The notes below the pieces were generated by a model. It saw only the letters and a list, made by a program, of their open reading frames with translations, had not been told where the DNA came from and ran no database searches. This document shows, piece by piece, positions 21,704-35,659 of a stretch of 64,000 bases of DNA. The number at the start of each line of letters is the position of its first letter. Position 1 is the first letter of the stretch. Both the position numbers and the translations under genes were made by a program. Source of the stretch: Aphrocallistes beatrix (taxonomy: Eukaryota; Porifera; Hexactinellida; Sceptrulophora; Aphrocallistidae); NCBI GenBank assembly GCA_963281255.1, contig OY725491.1:5878857-5942856 (forward strand). The letters run 5' to 3'.

Positions 21704-22753
21704 CTAGACTTCGTCCTGTGTGACTGCTAAACTGTAGATGAGCACTTCATTTAAATCATAGGCAGATAGTGCAATAGTTGTACCATCTTCATCTACAAAC
21801 TGGCCACCTGTTAATACACAACTATCAATCGGTTGATGACACAAACATTCAACTGCGGAATTCTCTTTGTTAGGAATTCTCCAAACAGAAACACAAGTAT
21901 CCTCTGACACAGCCATTATCCATTGTGACTGGTGGCAAATATCAATTGAATTAATCCAACGTGCGTGTGCATTTATTTCGAAATCCAATTCAAGCGTGTT
22001 TTTATTGAAAAGTTTGAGTTGACCGGATCCAAACGAAGCAATGAAATATTTCGCAGAATTAACAATTCCTGTGCAAGGATTATCGCTTGAAACCAAAACT
22101 ACTTTAGGTACGCTATCATCTTTACTAAAGTCAGTGAATTTCCAAGTGCATACCATCCCAGTGTCATCGCCAGATATTAAGATACCTTCAGAATCTGCAT
22201 TCAAACAGGAAATAGGACCTTTATGCCCTTGCAATGTTCTGAAACTTTCAAATGTAGCTTCACTCTCCAAGAGATATTTCATTTGAAAGACTATTATTTC
22301 ATTATTTCCCATCCCAATGCATAGAAATTTTCCATAAGCTGCAATACCTTTGGCATAAGAGATCTGAGATTTTCCAGGAGTGTATGGAAGACGATGCGCA
22401 GTGAGGAGACTACTTCCGGTTTCGTCATATACTAATATCATATGGTAACAACATAGTATAAGATAACATGTCGAGTCAAATATACACCATTGAGCTTGAA
22501 GAATAAATGGATTCAATTGCGTTTTTATGTCAAGAATATTATCAAAACTTTCTGGTTTGAAGATGATCTGTGCTGTTCGTTTCTGTGAAGCGTCAAGTTT
22601 CGGTTGCGTGATGTTCAGAATATTCTTTGAGATAGTAGCATACTTGACATCCTGGTAATCAAATGGCTTCGAATGAGGCTGGAATAAGGTAAGGTTATTT
22701 GAGAGGTAGGAGGTAGAGGTTTTTAATGGTATCGCCGTCACTTTGGAGCACAT
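21704..22753 (-). CDS. WDR54: WD repeat-containing protein 54
   Basis: Intronless, 349 aa, close to the human length (334). Matches to WDR54 run along the protein: IPLKTSTSYLSNNL at the start, QAQWCIF, a KGIAAYGKFLCIG...IIVF repeat, GHKGPISCL, ISGDDTGMVCTW, EINAHARWINSI, VSEDTCVSVWRIP and the closing ALSAYDLNEVLIYS. These are blades of a beta-propeller. Mammalian WDR54 has been linked to EGF-receptor signalling; its basic role is poorly known. Compact neighbours on both sides suggest that the promoter lies within a few hundred bases upstream of 22753. Confidence 0.9.
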   Translation of the reverse strand: MCSKVTAIPLKTSTSYLSNNLTLFQPHSKPFDYQDVKYATISKNILNITQPKLDASQKRTAQIIFKPESFDNILDIKTQLNPFILQAQWCIFDSTCYLILCCYHMILVYDETGSSLLTAHRLPYTPGKSQISYAKGIAAYGKFLCIGMGNNEIIVFQMKYLLESEATFESFRTLQGHKGPISCLNADSEGILISGDDTGMVCTWKFTDFSKDDSVPKVVLVSSDNPCTGIVNSAKYFIASFGSGQLKLFNKNTLELDFEINAHARWINSIDICHQSQWIMAVSEDTCVSVWRIPNKENSAVECLCHQPIDSCVLTGGQFVDEDGTTIALSAYDLNEVLIYSLAVTQDEV

Positions 22754-25472
22754 GCTAGAAATTTATATTGTCTAAAATTGGAATCGAGGCAATGGTTAGA
22801 TAAATAAGGAAAAATGTATATACATTGGCTATCACACAACCTGTTAGTAAAATGAAATATTTGAAAATTGTAAGTATATTGTTACTTATTTGCTTGCTAA
22901 TATTAAGAGAAGCACGAAATTGACGTTATTGAAAACATTTGGATCTAAGTAACTTATTAATGTATAATAGAGCAATTCGTTATCAGAACAACTCACATAA
23001 ATTTACAATGTACATTGAAAGTTTACAGATAATTCAGTCTAGACTGAGGAACTTTATTATTGATTTCTAAACAATGGAAATATTCCGAAGGTACAAACCA
23101 TTAGAGCATTTAAAATGAAGAAAGTGATCATATATATTAAAGATAATGAATCGAATTGAATCAGGTCATGCGGTATTGGAATCCATGAATAGACCGGTCG
23201 ATTAGAGTCATTACAATATGTGATGTAATAGATACAGGGTTGCATAACTGGTACCGGTGGGATTCGAATAATTAATATATTCTAAAGCTAACATCTGGCC
23301 TGAGGTATTTTAAAATTGTTTTTGTCTTGGAGCAATTAGGAACTATTGCGTGATTAAAGTAAATCCTGAGCTATTGCAATATAATATGAATTAGCGGAAT
23401 ATCGCTGGAATAGGAATTACATCAAGAAAAAGTAAAAATAATGGGAAATACGTATACATACATCATTGTTAATGTGTAAGAAGACAATACAACACTAATT
23501 TTAATTGCAACGTAAAATTCCCTTCAATAAACAAGTTTGGAACGTCATTTAATTAAAAATTAAAGTTGTATAATAAAACTTGTATACCTGCTAAGAAATA
23601 CTTGCAATGGAAAAATAGCAGAGTGAGACATAATAAAATTTAAATGTGTTAATTAATAAAATTAACTTGCTTATTGCACAATTACTTCACGATCTCTTCA
23701 GAAGGCCTTTTGTCAACAGCGTGCAGGTGCGAGTAGCAACTGCACTGAGTGCGCAAGGATAGAATCATCATTAGAGAGAACATAAAGTTGAGTCAAGATT
23801 TCGCCAGCAAAAAACAACCGTCTAGAACAAAATAGAGCTTATGGTACGATAATAATGCAGATATTGTTCTGTTACGTAAATCGTGAAACAGCAGACAACA
23901 AATGACTTTAGTTGGATGCAATTCAGGGGGTTATACAGAGGTGTGAGATTATAAGCTGCATACATTATATGTAAAAGGCGCTATTTTAGAATTTATGTTT
24001 CACTGAAGGTTTTATTCGACTCAAACGACTGATTTTTTTAGGTATAGTGAAGTTCTCTAATTAGTTATTGCTCTACTAGATATTTCATTAGTATTACAAG
24101 TCACTTTCTGGTCACAAAATAGCTACGTATAACATTAATGATTTTAGAGGAGACGCGAAAGTGCAGTATAGTAATGAGGGATATAATCACTTCCCAATTT
24201 TGGATAATTTTTGAATAATTGAAAAATTGATAAAAAAGGGGAAGTGAATCAGAGACACGATAATTTTCAGTGATTAAATCATCTCTAAAATGAATTATTT
24301 GCTCGACATATAACGTCTTCCAGGTAAATATCAAAAAAACTTTCATTGATCCAAGGTTAGGCAATAAAAATGTATCAATGCACGTGCTACGTACGTAGAT
24401 ATATTCGGTATTTGAGATAAAAATGATTCCGTAAGGAATAATTATCTTCGGTTTCTCAATAATTTAATTTAAAAATCTTTACATAAGAACTGCACAGGTG
24501 TTTAAGAACTTGATCTTCCGCACTGAAGCATTTTCAAGAATTATCTCTGATAAAAACATAAGCTTCGGTTTGTAACAGTGCAAATGGATATAAGCGAAAT
24601 GCATTCATGAATAAATGCATTCCTTAACTTATCAATGATTTTATCAATTAAAATGTATGAAGTACACAAAGATAAGAGCACAGGTGGGCACAGTATAATT
24701 ATTCGTATTTGAACAAAGAAACATAATTTGCATCTATACAGAGCAAAAAACTTACTTTAATTGGAGTAATATCGTTAAATTAGTAGATGAAAAACTTCAA
24801 AAAATCTGACGTTTAATGGCCCAACACATTCCTTCTTTCATCATAGAACTGTAGGATATGTGCAATCTCTTATTGTGGAAAGTTCCAATAATGACATTTT
24901 CATTGCTAATCTCACTGAACATCTTGATGCTAACCAAAGTGCTACCTTCAATTGACTATCAAATAACTAAAAAGAAGGAGTCACCACAATATACATTCTA
25001 GTGTAGCAGCTTCAAATTCTCTCTCAGAAAAAAAGTTACCTGAAATAGAAAAATGGTAGTTAGATTCTGGATTCAAGTGATCGTTTTATTGAGAAGCTTA
25101 CTCTTTTTAATATTCTCCAAGTTTAAATCGTTTTAATAAAATACTAGAGAAGGATATTATTCTTGGTCTCAGATAATGAAAATGATACCCACAATGGAGA
25201 AATCTATATTCACATCAGTGTGGCTGCTCTATGGTAGGAATGTATGCACACAGTGAATCCAAGTGTAAGTATAATGAAGTTAGAGGAGTTGAATTAATAT
25301 TAGTCATTTGGCATTCGAAAATAAATTTCTCCCTTCTTCAAGAAAACCAATACTTCTAACAATACATATGTAATTTAGAGTGATAATAGTGATAAGTGCA
25401 ATGTTTCAATATTATTTCGATGAATAAAAAGATATCTTGATGTTTACACAATAATTACTATGTAGATAAACA
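22754..25472. other. Intergenic, WDR54 to KH gene
   Basis: 2.7 kb of AT-rich sequence. It contains one small frame worth noting (23057-23245, listed separately). Otherwise no exon, RNA gene or clear repeat was seen. It must hold the divergent promoters of WDR54 and the KH-domain gene. Confidence 0.4.
23057..23245 (-). CDS. Possible small membrane protein or terminal exon (hypothetical)
   Basis: 62-codon frame with a polar N-terminal half (NRPVYSWIPIPHDL) and one strong hydrophobic segment (LIYMITFFILNALMVCTFGI) before a short RNQ end. The sequence looks more protein-like than nearby frames and could be the last exon of an unlinked gene (an AG lies just before the ATG at about 23250). No family is recognised. 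Confidence 0.2.
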   Translation of the reverse strand: MQPCIYYITYCNDSNRPVYSWIPIPHDLIQFDSLSLIYMITFFILNALMVCTFGIFPLFRNQ

Positions 25473-28400
25473 ATGGCACATAAAGAGAAATCAAGTTCAT
25501 TCCACTTCATCAAGCGTCCTGTCTCTAAACCTAACAAGCATAGCAACCAAACAGATTCAACAGATTCCCTATCGAGAGATTACAAGGGAAATCCTTTCGA
25601 TCAGCGAAGTTCTACGATGAAAGGAACCTCGGGCCGCTTTACGGCATCGACAGAAAATCTAACAGACCCAGGTCTGGATGAAGAGGGCTATGATATATTG
25701 CCAGCAGTCCCTACATTCATCGGGAAGATTCTACGGAGCATTGATAAGAATGAGTTCCAAGAACTGGTGGATCAGATTCCAGATGAGAAACCGTTGAGTC
25801 GAGATGAAATGAATTTCCTGAATGGTAAGAGGGGAAACTCTTTTTAGAACTTCAACGACAAATACCGGCAATCTAAGGCAAATATTTTGAAAATTCGCAG
25901 TTGTTCACTGATTTCTAGATAATTTGGAGTAGGAAATTGCCCCTGGTGATTTATAACGATCATCATAATTTTACTTCGGCATACTAACAGTTTTAGATTT
26001 TCAATATAGTGGCTGATAAATCTCCAAAAGTTAATAATTTACCATACAACTGTTCCCAGGTGATGGCAATTATTCCATTTAAGGTTGGAAGATTATATTT
26101 ATATCTTTGAGGGTTAATTTGAACTTTGATTAGCTTACTGAATGTTCTATAAGCAAAACAATGCTTTGATTTGACTTTTCTGAGAACAATTCAAACAAAT
26201 TCTCAGTATGATATGCTATGGCACAATAACATATCACGACTAATTAAGTTGAATTTAACTACTTTTATCTAAAATATAATTTCGTGGTTTCAAACAATCT
26301 AAGTTATGTGTAAACAATCAAATAAAATGAATGCAGATTTTCCATATAAACCACACGTGAACACCTAGCACCTGAACTTTAATTAAATGGAGATAGACTA
26401 GTTACAGCAAAGGTATCAACAATGTTATAAGCAATTTAGTATAATTGAGTTGAACTTCTGTGTGATTAAGGTTCGGCTGGTGCTACTTTGAGAGAGCTCC
26501 GTGCTAGTACAGGTGCGTTGTTGAGCTTAGCTTGGGATAACGCGAGTCAATACACGGATGGAGCAATCAACATTGGAGGCTTGAGACCTTGTAGACAGCA
26601 AGCACAACAAAGGATTAACGAATTGATCTCAAATATACACTCAAAGACAATCGGTAAGTCCTGATCAAAGGGTAATTGCGAGCATTACTTGTGCTCTTTG
26701 AGTAGGTGGTCAATTGAATTTTTGGCTTAACTAATTTGTACGAAATTTAATTTTAATTAGTACACAGGTCAGTACTCTCAGTAATTCTGTAAAATAATTA
26801 AAATTACAAAAAATGCAATTATAAATCAGTCTTATCTTATATCAAGATGATTTTTTAAACTGATAACCTGACAAATTGGTGCTTCGGTCGTTCAAATTAG
26901 TTCAAATTAGAGACATTGGAGTTCGATCGAAATTAATTATCCTATTGTTGCATGCAAAGTTTTCTCATAGATAAGAGACATTAAGTCTGCTTACTGTAGC
27001 AATGAATAAATCATTGAGGTCAGTAGGATGTATCTAGCTAAAAATGGTTCAATAATAAAAACTACGGAATTAGAGCACCAAAATAAATTATTTAGCAACT
27101 GAGACGATCAGGTATGATTATGGTTTGGAAGTCAGCAGATATAATGCGAAATGTAGCCATTGCCAATTACACCGGCTGTTTAGAGTAAATGGATAATCAG
27201 CTGTGTTGAATAAAGATTTCATTCACAGATTCAGCAATGCCTCTTCAACTCGTATTCGATATGAAACTCAATTACTTACCAGTGAAACCAGGATTTCTGT
27301 ATAAACCAAAATTCAGCAACAGTATCGAAATATTCGGTCCCAACGAAGAGGAAGTTGAGCAAACAGCTTTAGAAGTGGAAAAAAGACTTTCAGTTCCAAC
27401 TTTCGTTCGCACTCAGTTCAAGTATAATCGAGTCACCTGCTTTCTAGGTAAGTCAGTCAATATTAGCCACTGGAATGGTCCATCAATTTATGTTAAGAAA
27501 AGGAATGTGTTCACATAATAATAATGCTGTAACCACCTGTGAAGATAGGCTGTGTCTCGATTAATTAATAAAATATTTATCATTGAATTTATGCAAATAC
27601 CAAGCTGCATTACACAGATCGTTATAGCAGAATAAGTACGTATGAAATCATTTATTAACACCAATTCAGAGAAAACTCCTGCTAATGTACAGATGTTAGA
27701 GACTAGTTCCATTTCGCCTAAGTTCTGAAATAATTGGAAATATTTCGGGGAATTATTTAATAAACTAGTATCAAATAAGGGAGCGTTAGTGAACTAGAGA
27801 TGACATGGTCATTCTCCAACTCAAATGGACTCCTACACAATTCTATGCTTGGAGACAAATGTCTTAATTGAAGCAGAAGAATAGCATTGATTGCGTCACC
27901 GAGCAGGGCATATCACTGAATAGCGTAGATTTCCTCAATGGTTATGATTCAATATAAAATGTTCAACTCTCAATCAAGTTACAAATTAATATTAATTATT
28001 TTCTGGTGACATCAAAAAAACTGCGCACATCGAACGATTCATCACATCTCCCCCAGCTGTTATTCATCTAATTTTCTACCATAGATAGCAATTTGATAAA
28101 ATCCTACGTTCACGTCAGCTTAACCTGTGACAATATTAGCAAATACATTATTTAGTAAAATGTAATTTCTCAAAACTTAGGATCATACCACCCTACGCGA
28201 CAATTCTGCTTTGAAACAATACAGAAAGAGTATCCCCTACACAATCTTCCTAAAGGGAACTATCAGCATTGTACATTCGCTGACGCTACTAGTAATGAGA
28301 TGGACGTAAACACGCAAGGACTGATGAATTTAGCCGGGATTTTGAACCAAAGTGTGCCGAAAATACGTAGAACTTCTGTGTCAAACAAGGAGGAAGAAGT

Positions 28401-31400
28401 ATGTGAGATAGCGCCAATTCCTAAATCAGGAATCTGGAGTACAACTGAAAACTTGGTCAAGTACGTGATTGCGACAAGGATTCCAGCACTCATCTACCAG
28501 AATCACCATCCTTACTTCTTCTGTCAATTAGGTACTAATAAAACTTTATTCACATCTTATTGCCACTGTGTTTTCACCCTCACACTTTTGGCCAAACAAT
28601 CCTATAAAAGATTTAAACAATCATCAAAGAAAAAACTTTTCTTTCATTTCTCTTCACTATCCAAACGTAGAACAATATATTGTACATGTACGTATTGCCA
28701 ATATCAATCGATACATTTATTCACACAAAAATTCACCTTTTTACCATATAAAGCCATCAAATACATTTTGTCATTCATCATCATTGAATTCTCCATTTGA
28801 GGATGGAACACTAGTTTTGATAAGTACCATTATTGGATGTAATCATATGGAACTTAAAACGCGATAACAAAATGCATTATCTCATACTTAATACTCTCCT
28901 TTTCATCTTCAAGTGGGAGCCCACAGCTTGTGGCTAGTTCATTTCATACATCCAAGTAACTCAACTAAGACACTGTAACATCTCCAAATACATCAAGTTG
29001 CCTACATACTGGTATACGGGATGGATAGAATAGACAAGTTTATGACGATCGATTACTTATTCAGTTTGGGGAGAGCATAATCTAAATACATGTGTAGATA
29101 TTCCCATCGTGACTTGAGAATGTCGTAAACTGAATTATGTAGACTTTCACGATATATTTATTGCGACGCTTCTTAATTAGGAAAAGTCATCTATTCATCA
29201 ATTCCATCGGAGATAAAATCAAACAATTGGAACATAGAAGAAACATTCTTCCATCCCAAATTGACAGATCTAGTTCCCAAGTTTAATACTCATGCAAAAT
29301 TGGATATCGATGAAGTTTGTAAAAAGTTGAAAGTGAAGCAAAAGGCTACCATCAAATACAGGTAAAGCTTGATCCATAAGAAAGGGTCCAAGTGAATGTA
29401 ACGAAATTAAGGTTAGATGGCAAAGGTCTATTTCAAAAAATCGAAAGTCTCATCACATTAATATTCTCAAAGTTTGCTTCCATTAATTTAAGAAAATTGC
29501 TACCATCTACGGGACAGCAAATTTAATTCAAAATGTATTCCTTCAGGTAACTACTACAACTCAGCGCATATTAGCAAGCATATTTGTCATTTAGACAAAT
29601 TAGTTTTCTCCCATCTCGATCTAACCTCATAACCCAAAACCAAACTAATATATTAATTATAATGAGGCTAAACCATAGACAAACGATTGAACACCCATTA
29701 ACCTGCGAGGTAAACAAATTGGCAATAATGAGATAACGTAACATGCTATCTGAGACCATGTCATCTTGAGATAAAAGGAGATACATACTATTAACATAAT
29801 AAAAAAGAATAGACTCGTTTCATCTTACTATAGTTACTCGCATACTTGTATGTTCAATAGATTACAGGTGAAACACCTGGATAACCGAAACTACCTTATC
29901 TTCACATTCACGTTTCGAATGGATGGCCAGCCTACTGTAATCAGTGCAGAAAGTCCTGAGCATCATAAAGTGTGTATTAATTGTATGTGTCCAGACAAGA
30001 AGTATGATCTGTCTCTTGTGATAGCAAAGAAGGAGCCACTCCTCGATATGGACATGCAAGCTAGGTAGGTTTATCAAATGACTTTAGTTTATCAAAAATA
30101 TAGGGTCCACTCCACTGTCATTTAGTGGTGGGGGCTAAATATGTATATATTGAATTCTTACATTAAAATTTTTAAAAATATCGCACGAATAGTTCCAGCA
30201 CAACAATTAACATGCTCCAATGACCATATTTGTCCATTAGCAGCCTCACTTAAAGTCTCAACCATCCTAACCTCAAATATGCTTACTCCAGAAGAACTTT
30301 TAATTAACTTGATATATCTCAATCTAGATTCCTTTATTCCCTCAAGCTGAATGACTGTGGCCAGCTTATCTGTGAACCAGGCAACGAATACGAAGTTGTA
30401 TCAGCTGAGAGTATCGATTGTAATACCATTGAACATGGTCATTACGTTGTCTCATGCGAGCAGAAACAAGTCCTATATTCCTCAGATATTAGCCGAATGC
30501 TATTCTACACCAAGTCATTACAACCAGCACAAGGCAAACTCCTGATAGACTTTTCATATGGACGAAGAATGTCACAAATTACCGCAGAATCGTTGTATAT
30601 GCACGAACAGATTGATCGACTTTCGTATGAAAACCCAAGTGAGAGTACGGACACCGCATCTCTGGATAGAAATTTAGCCGTACCTTCCCCGGACCCAGAC
30701 AAAACAGATGAATATGTAATGTTCTCACCGAACCATGGTACAGACTCACTGCTCTCAGGTATCATAATCTAGCACCGATCATATCATTTTAACATGTTGA
30801 AATAAGAGATAGCATTATGCATTGCAGTGTAATATACGAACGAGTCGATTCGAAGTAATATCTGCAGTTATTCGTATACGTCAATTTCAGATCGGAATGA
30901 ATATTCAAAATACATATGTTCATTGCGATTGCATAGATTCTAGATATCCAACGGATTCACTGTATTGATCTTGAAACCATAAAAATTCTGTATCTTAGCT
31001 GAAGACGCTAATCTAAAACGTGACAGATCTGGAAGCAGCCCAACACCATCCAACATTCCTGAAGGTATTAAGAGTCTCTATGTAAGCGGTGATTTGATCC
31101 GGAAGAGTGTAAGAAAAAGAGATCTGATATCAAATGAAATGGTTGGAAATCAAGATCTTCTAACAGTTGGACAAACGAAATTAGGTAAACAAAATTTCGT
31201 GTCAATTTTCAAAACAGTGCTTCTAGAAATTTTTAAATTAATGTATAATACAAAAATTAATTCATTTATCATTCACTGTCTTCTGAATATTATTTAGGGT
31301 CTTCCAATGAGAATTTGGATTCCATTCAGAGTGCCCGTCAGACGTCAATACAACAACTAAAACGCGTCGGGGTTTCAACAAAACATAACAACACTGGGCG

Positions 31401-31515
31401 ACCAACTAATATCAGATTTCTCCACATCGAGGATACAGACACTTATAAAGAGTTGGAGCGAATCACTGAAGTCGATCTCGAGCCAATGTTAGATTTAATT
31501 CTTACAATTATTTGA
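25473..31515 (+). CDS. KH-domain RNA-binding protein, orthology unknown
   Basis: Ten exons: 25473-25824, 26471-26653, 27229-27447, 28181-28531, 28914-28955, 29181-29361, 29861-30064, 30328-30758, 30999-31184, 31298-31515. Phases agree throughout; 788 aa. After a basic, Ser-rich N-terminus, residues about 117-178 form a KH domain: the GxxG loop is GSAG, followed by ATLRELRASTGALLSLA and GAINIGGL...AQQRINELI. A second KH-like stretch (SIEIFGPNEEEVEQTALEVEKRL) follows but lacks a clear GxxG. The middle (HHPYFFCQLGAHSLWLVHFI onward) is a folded-looking, cysteine-containing region I do not recognise. The C-terminal ~200 residues are polar and probably disordered. KH domains bind single-stranded RNA or DNA; no more specific role is claimed. 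Exon 5 is only 42 bases. Confidence 0.75.
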
Positions 31516-33028
31516 GTATTGAGGAGTCTCTGATAATTTGTGAAATGTTGTACACCATTGATAAGATGTAAATATGAATGTTATGGAATACTTATAATGT
31601 ACTGTATTCATTCGCTGACAATTCATATTTAAAATTGCTAAAGATCCAGTAGATTTTAATAAACAAACAAACAAGTCAATTATTTTACGTAACACCTGAA
31701 AAAATTTAGGTAAGATTTAGAATAATTTTCTCCAACAAAACTAAAAAATATCTCAAAGGAAAGTCAATTAACCAGGTGAAGATTTGTGAAAGTACTTCAA
31801 AATCCATTTACAATAATGTGAGAAAACATCTGAAAATTCTTAAAAACCTAAGTAAGAAAGAGTTTGAAGGAAGTGAACCCTTAAATGATTCACAACAGCA
31901 ATTTCAACAGTGATTGGTAAAAATAACATTTTAGCAGAGCAACGTAATATATAGGACAGATGGCAAGTTAGAATTATTCTGGGTATTGCTGCGAGAAATG
32001 AGAAGTCCTAGATTGTCGGGACAATTTGCATTTTTAATCGTAAGGAAATAATTCAGAGTTAGCAATGAATCCCTAACATTTACATTAATTATATCTAAGA
32101 ATTCGTATTTTGCATAAATTTGGATAGTTTTTAATGCTTCAGATCATTTAGAAATAAGAAAAAATCACAAATAATAAACGCCGATACTGTCATGAATAAA
32201 AAATGAGAACTCGTGTTTTTAATACCCCCGGATGGCTTAGGTCTTTTTCTATTTATAATATATATATATATATATCCCGAATTTCTATGGCTTCCCCGCC
32301 CAAAATGGCTTAAACCGGAAATGACGCAACAAAACACCTCGCAAAGCGCAGGTCAAACCGGAAATGACGCGACACATTCCAGGGGCAACACAGGATATAA
32401 TTAAACTATTATCCCCCCCAACAAGCACTAAAATTATATAAAATGACTGTATGCTATATTTGGGAATATAAGTAACAACACATTTGGACACCAGGTCAGA
32501 GTTAAATTCTCCACATCATAGCCCCCATGTATTAAAATGCTTACTCATCATGGATGACGACATTGTCACTCTGAATTCTACATACATATCCATAGTTCAG
32601 GCAATGAAATAATAATAATAGGAGCTTGTCATTGCTTGATGTTCTTAGAAAGCCGTAGCACCGCCTAAAATGGACATAACGTGTTCCCCAGTTGCGAGAG
32701 AAGCGATCGAAGCGCTCTTGTTGTTCCTATAAAATGTATGAAGCACGATAGAAGAGTATAAATGTGCCAAAGGAAAATACTAACGCAGATACGAATTCAA
32801 ATGAACGTCTATAAAATTCCAAGAGGAGACAGAAAACCTATATCAACTTCCAGATTCCAAATTTGAAGACTATCAGTTACATCCAATTAAGGATAACCTT
32901 GAAGCAATCTAGCTTCTAAATATGTAAATAGTATTTGATCAGCGGAAAACTATAATCGAGTGAAATTTCAGAAAATGAACAGTACTCAAGTGATATTATG
33001 AAGTGAATTTATAAGGTCAAAAGTATTA
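31516..33028. other. Intergenic, between KH gene and DNAJC27 3' ends
   Basis: Convergent gene ends. It holds a (TA)n run near 32258-32275 and a duplicated CCGGAAATGACGC motif (32312-32373); otherwise nothing recognised. Confidence 0.4.
32312..32373 (+). repeat. Duplicated 19-bp motif with ETS/CRE-like core
   Basis: AAACCGGAAATGACGC followed by A/G-AC occurs at 32312-32330 and 32355-32373, 43 bases apart, in a local patch richer in GC. CCGGAA matches an ETS core and TGACGC a CRE/ATF-like half. It is between convergent genes, so a promoter role is not obvious; it may be part of a repeat. Confidence 0.4.
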
Positions 33029-33934
33029 CTAAGATGTGAGTGCAACTCTTGCTTGTCCAATAAGCTTGAAAGCCTCTTCGCTACCAGGGGCCTTATTCTT
33101 ATCGGGATGAAGCAGAATAGCCATGTTCTTATAAGCTTTCAACACTTCATCTTTCGAAGCAGATCTTTTCACGCCTAAAATTGAGTAATTATCAGTAGAA
33201 TGCCTTATCCGCTGCACTAAACTCAATTCTTCTTCTGTGTAAGATAATTGTGTGGGTTGTAACACGGGTTTATAACCGTTAGCGACCGTTTGTACGACGC
33301 GTGTGAAGAGATCTGTCATCGCTTCGGTGATGTTGTCATCTGATTTGGAGGATGTCTCATAGTACGAAAAATTTCTTTTCTCACACCAAATCTTTGCATC
33401 AACCTCATCTACTTGCCTAGAGAATTAGAAAGGAGATAGGAATGTAATAAATATACAATATTGGTAAAATCTATGAACCTAGCAAGTTGATTAAACTTAT
33501 TAAAATTTAAATTTTAAATCTCCTATCTACCTATTGGAGATGTCAGATTTGTTGCCGCACACTACAACTGCTATTCTCTGCATCATTTCTTCAGATTCCA
33601 AATGTTTCTTCAACTCTTGGATCCATTTAGCAAGCGCGTCGAAAGATGCTTTATTACCAACATCAAATACCATTAATATCCCCTGGGTGTCTTTGTAAAA
33701 CTCATTTCGCACTTCGTAGAAAATCGGGTTGCCTGATACATCGAAAATGTTAACTTTGATTTCTAAATTCATTACGCAAACCTTTGTCACTCCAAAGTCA
33801 ATTCCAATCGTTGGCATGTATCTGGATACGAATCTGTGTTCACAGTAACGTTTTATTATGCAACTTTTTCCGGTTTCTGGGTCGCCTAGTGTGAGGACTT
33901 TGATTCTTTTAACTTTATTTCCATTGGTAGTCAT
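33029..33934 (-). CDS. DNAJC27: DNAJC27 (Rbj), Rab-like GTPase with C-terminal J domain
   Basis: Two exons, 33934-33531 and 33416-33029 (phase 2 join), 263 aa against 273 in human. GTPase motifs: P-loop GDPETGKSC (about residues 17-25), switch 2 DVSGNPIFYEV (without the catalytic Gln, as is normal for this family), NKSD, and ETSSK. The C-terminus holds a J domain with the HPD tripeptide (LLHPDKNKAPGSEEAF) that stimulates Hsp70. It lacks C-terminal prenylation cysteines, also normal for the family. In mammals Rbj binds MEK and affects its nuclear location. The unusual G-protein/J-domain fusion makes the assignment secure. Confidence 0.95.
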
Positions 33935-35659
33935 GGGTTAACTAAAAGTGATCTATTTTCTACTTAAAATATATTTTAATATTATTGATTACATAGTATA
34001 AACTAATATTAGAATAGTTTATATTATTTAACAATATGCATAAGGTACCACCATCTTGGAATATCCAGATACATTATTCTACTTTCAAATCATATAGTAT
34101 TAAGCATAATTAGAATGTAAATATGAAAACTACGCACTGAGCTATGCAACAGTCTAGAAAAGATAGTGGAATATCACACGAATGATGAAATTAACAGAAA
34201 TTTAATTAATAATCTAATTTTGCACCAACTTTGATAAGGTTTGTCTGGGAAAAAAATAGCTATAAGCATGGCACTAATAGATTTATGCTTACTCCAACAT
34301 CAACAGATGGTGGTCAGTGTGAAGGCTAGCTCAACACTACAGGAGACAAATTCAATTAGAATGGTAGTGAGTGTGCTTGAGTAAACCCAAAATAGCCGAA
34401 AATACCTGAGAATTAATGACAATTGAGAAGTGAAGAATCAATATTCGGATCTAGAGTGTCCTAGAGTTCTCACATTGCTGGAGAATAGATTAAAATCGAA
34501 CGATACTCGCACAACAGGCAATTCCATTGAGAATGTTTGCTAGAGCAGAAGCATTAATGTAACATTCTAAGTACACAATCCATTAATACTTCTACATGTC
34601 TATATCCCTAGTATCGAGCCATTTGGTCAGGTTAAAACATGCATAGGCGCGACTGGTTGAAAATAACAGTGAATAAAGCAAAGCGAATTGCTTACAATGT
34701 AAACACGACCAGGATTCAATCAGCAAGGTGGACTTCAAAGACAAAAGTGTCCACACTAACTTTTCTTATCTGAAGATAAAAGCTTACATGCAGACGAAGT
34801 CTCAAAACGCTCGCTCAAATCATGAAATTCAACCACAGTGATTCAATATTCTAGCTCAACGGCTGTGTATCTAGCAAACACCTGAACACAATTGGTCAGT
34901 ACATATTTCACTTGAGTTGTAAACTGTATATACAATTGGTTTTAAATATTAATTAGCTCGCAACAGGTGGAGTACAGATAATATGTACAATTGTTACACA
35001 TAGGAGATATTCATTTAAACATTGACATGTGAATGAGCTAATCCTTGAATAGCGTGTTCGGATTATATAAGAACAGGTGGATGTTGTTCTATTTTTAGCT
35101 ATTAGCTAGTGACAGATGTTACGGACACCTGCCTTGACAGATATGGCTATGGTTATGTGTAAGGATCTATTTAGTCTAAGTTAACTACCAACTGGCCTTG
35201 GATATTAAAACATTTGAAGAATCAGAAAAAAGCTGTTGAATACCCCCCTATCTTTCTAACAAACTGAGCTTAAGGCTTCATTCTTGACTCAATTAATCAA
35301 TCAATTGATTATAGTAAACAGCAATTATTCGCGTTGTTATAATTAACAATAATTAATAAATGGTTGTTTTAAATAAAGGATTCCTTATGATATGTGCTAA
35401 AACCCGATTAAAAGAAATGAAATAGTGTTGATTCTTTTATTATCAAAATTCGTTTTACCAAATAATGTAATTAAAATTATATAGTATAGAAATCAAGGTA
35501 GTGATCAAATTCCAAATTAGACATGCACTCTAATCTATCAATGGTGGCATTTTCAAGTCACTCCTTTCATCTATAATTTCAGTACATTAGGAAGGTAAGA
35601 GATGCGAGGTTTTCAGCAGGGGAGAATAGTGATTTGCTGCTCTGTTCACTGCATTCCAG
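33935..35659. other. Intergenic, DNAJC27 to Id-like gene
   Basis: 1.7 kb of AT-rich sequence with no supported exon or repeat. The 3' UTR of the Id-like gene and the DNAJC27 promoter should lie here. Confidence 0.4.
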
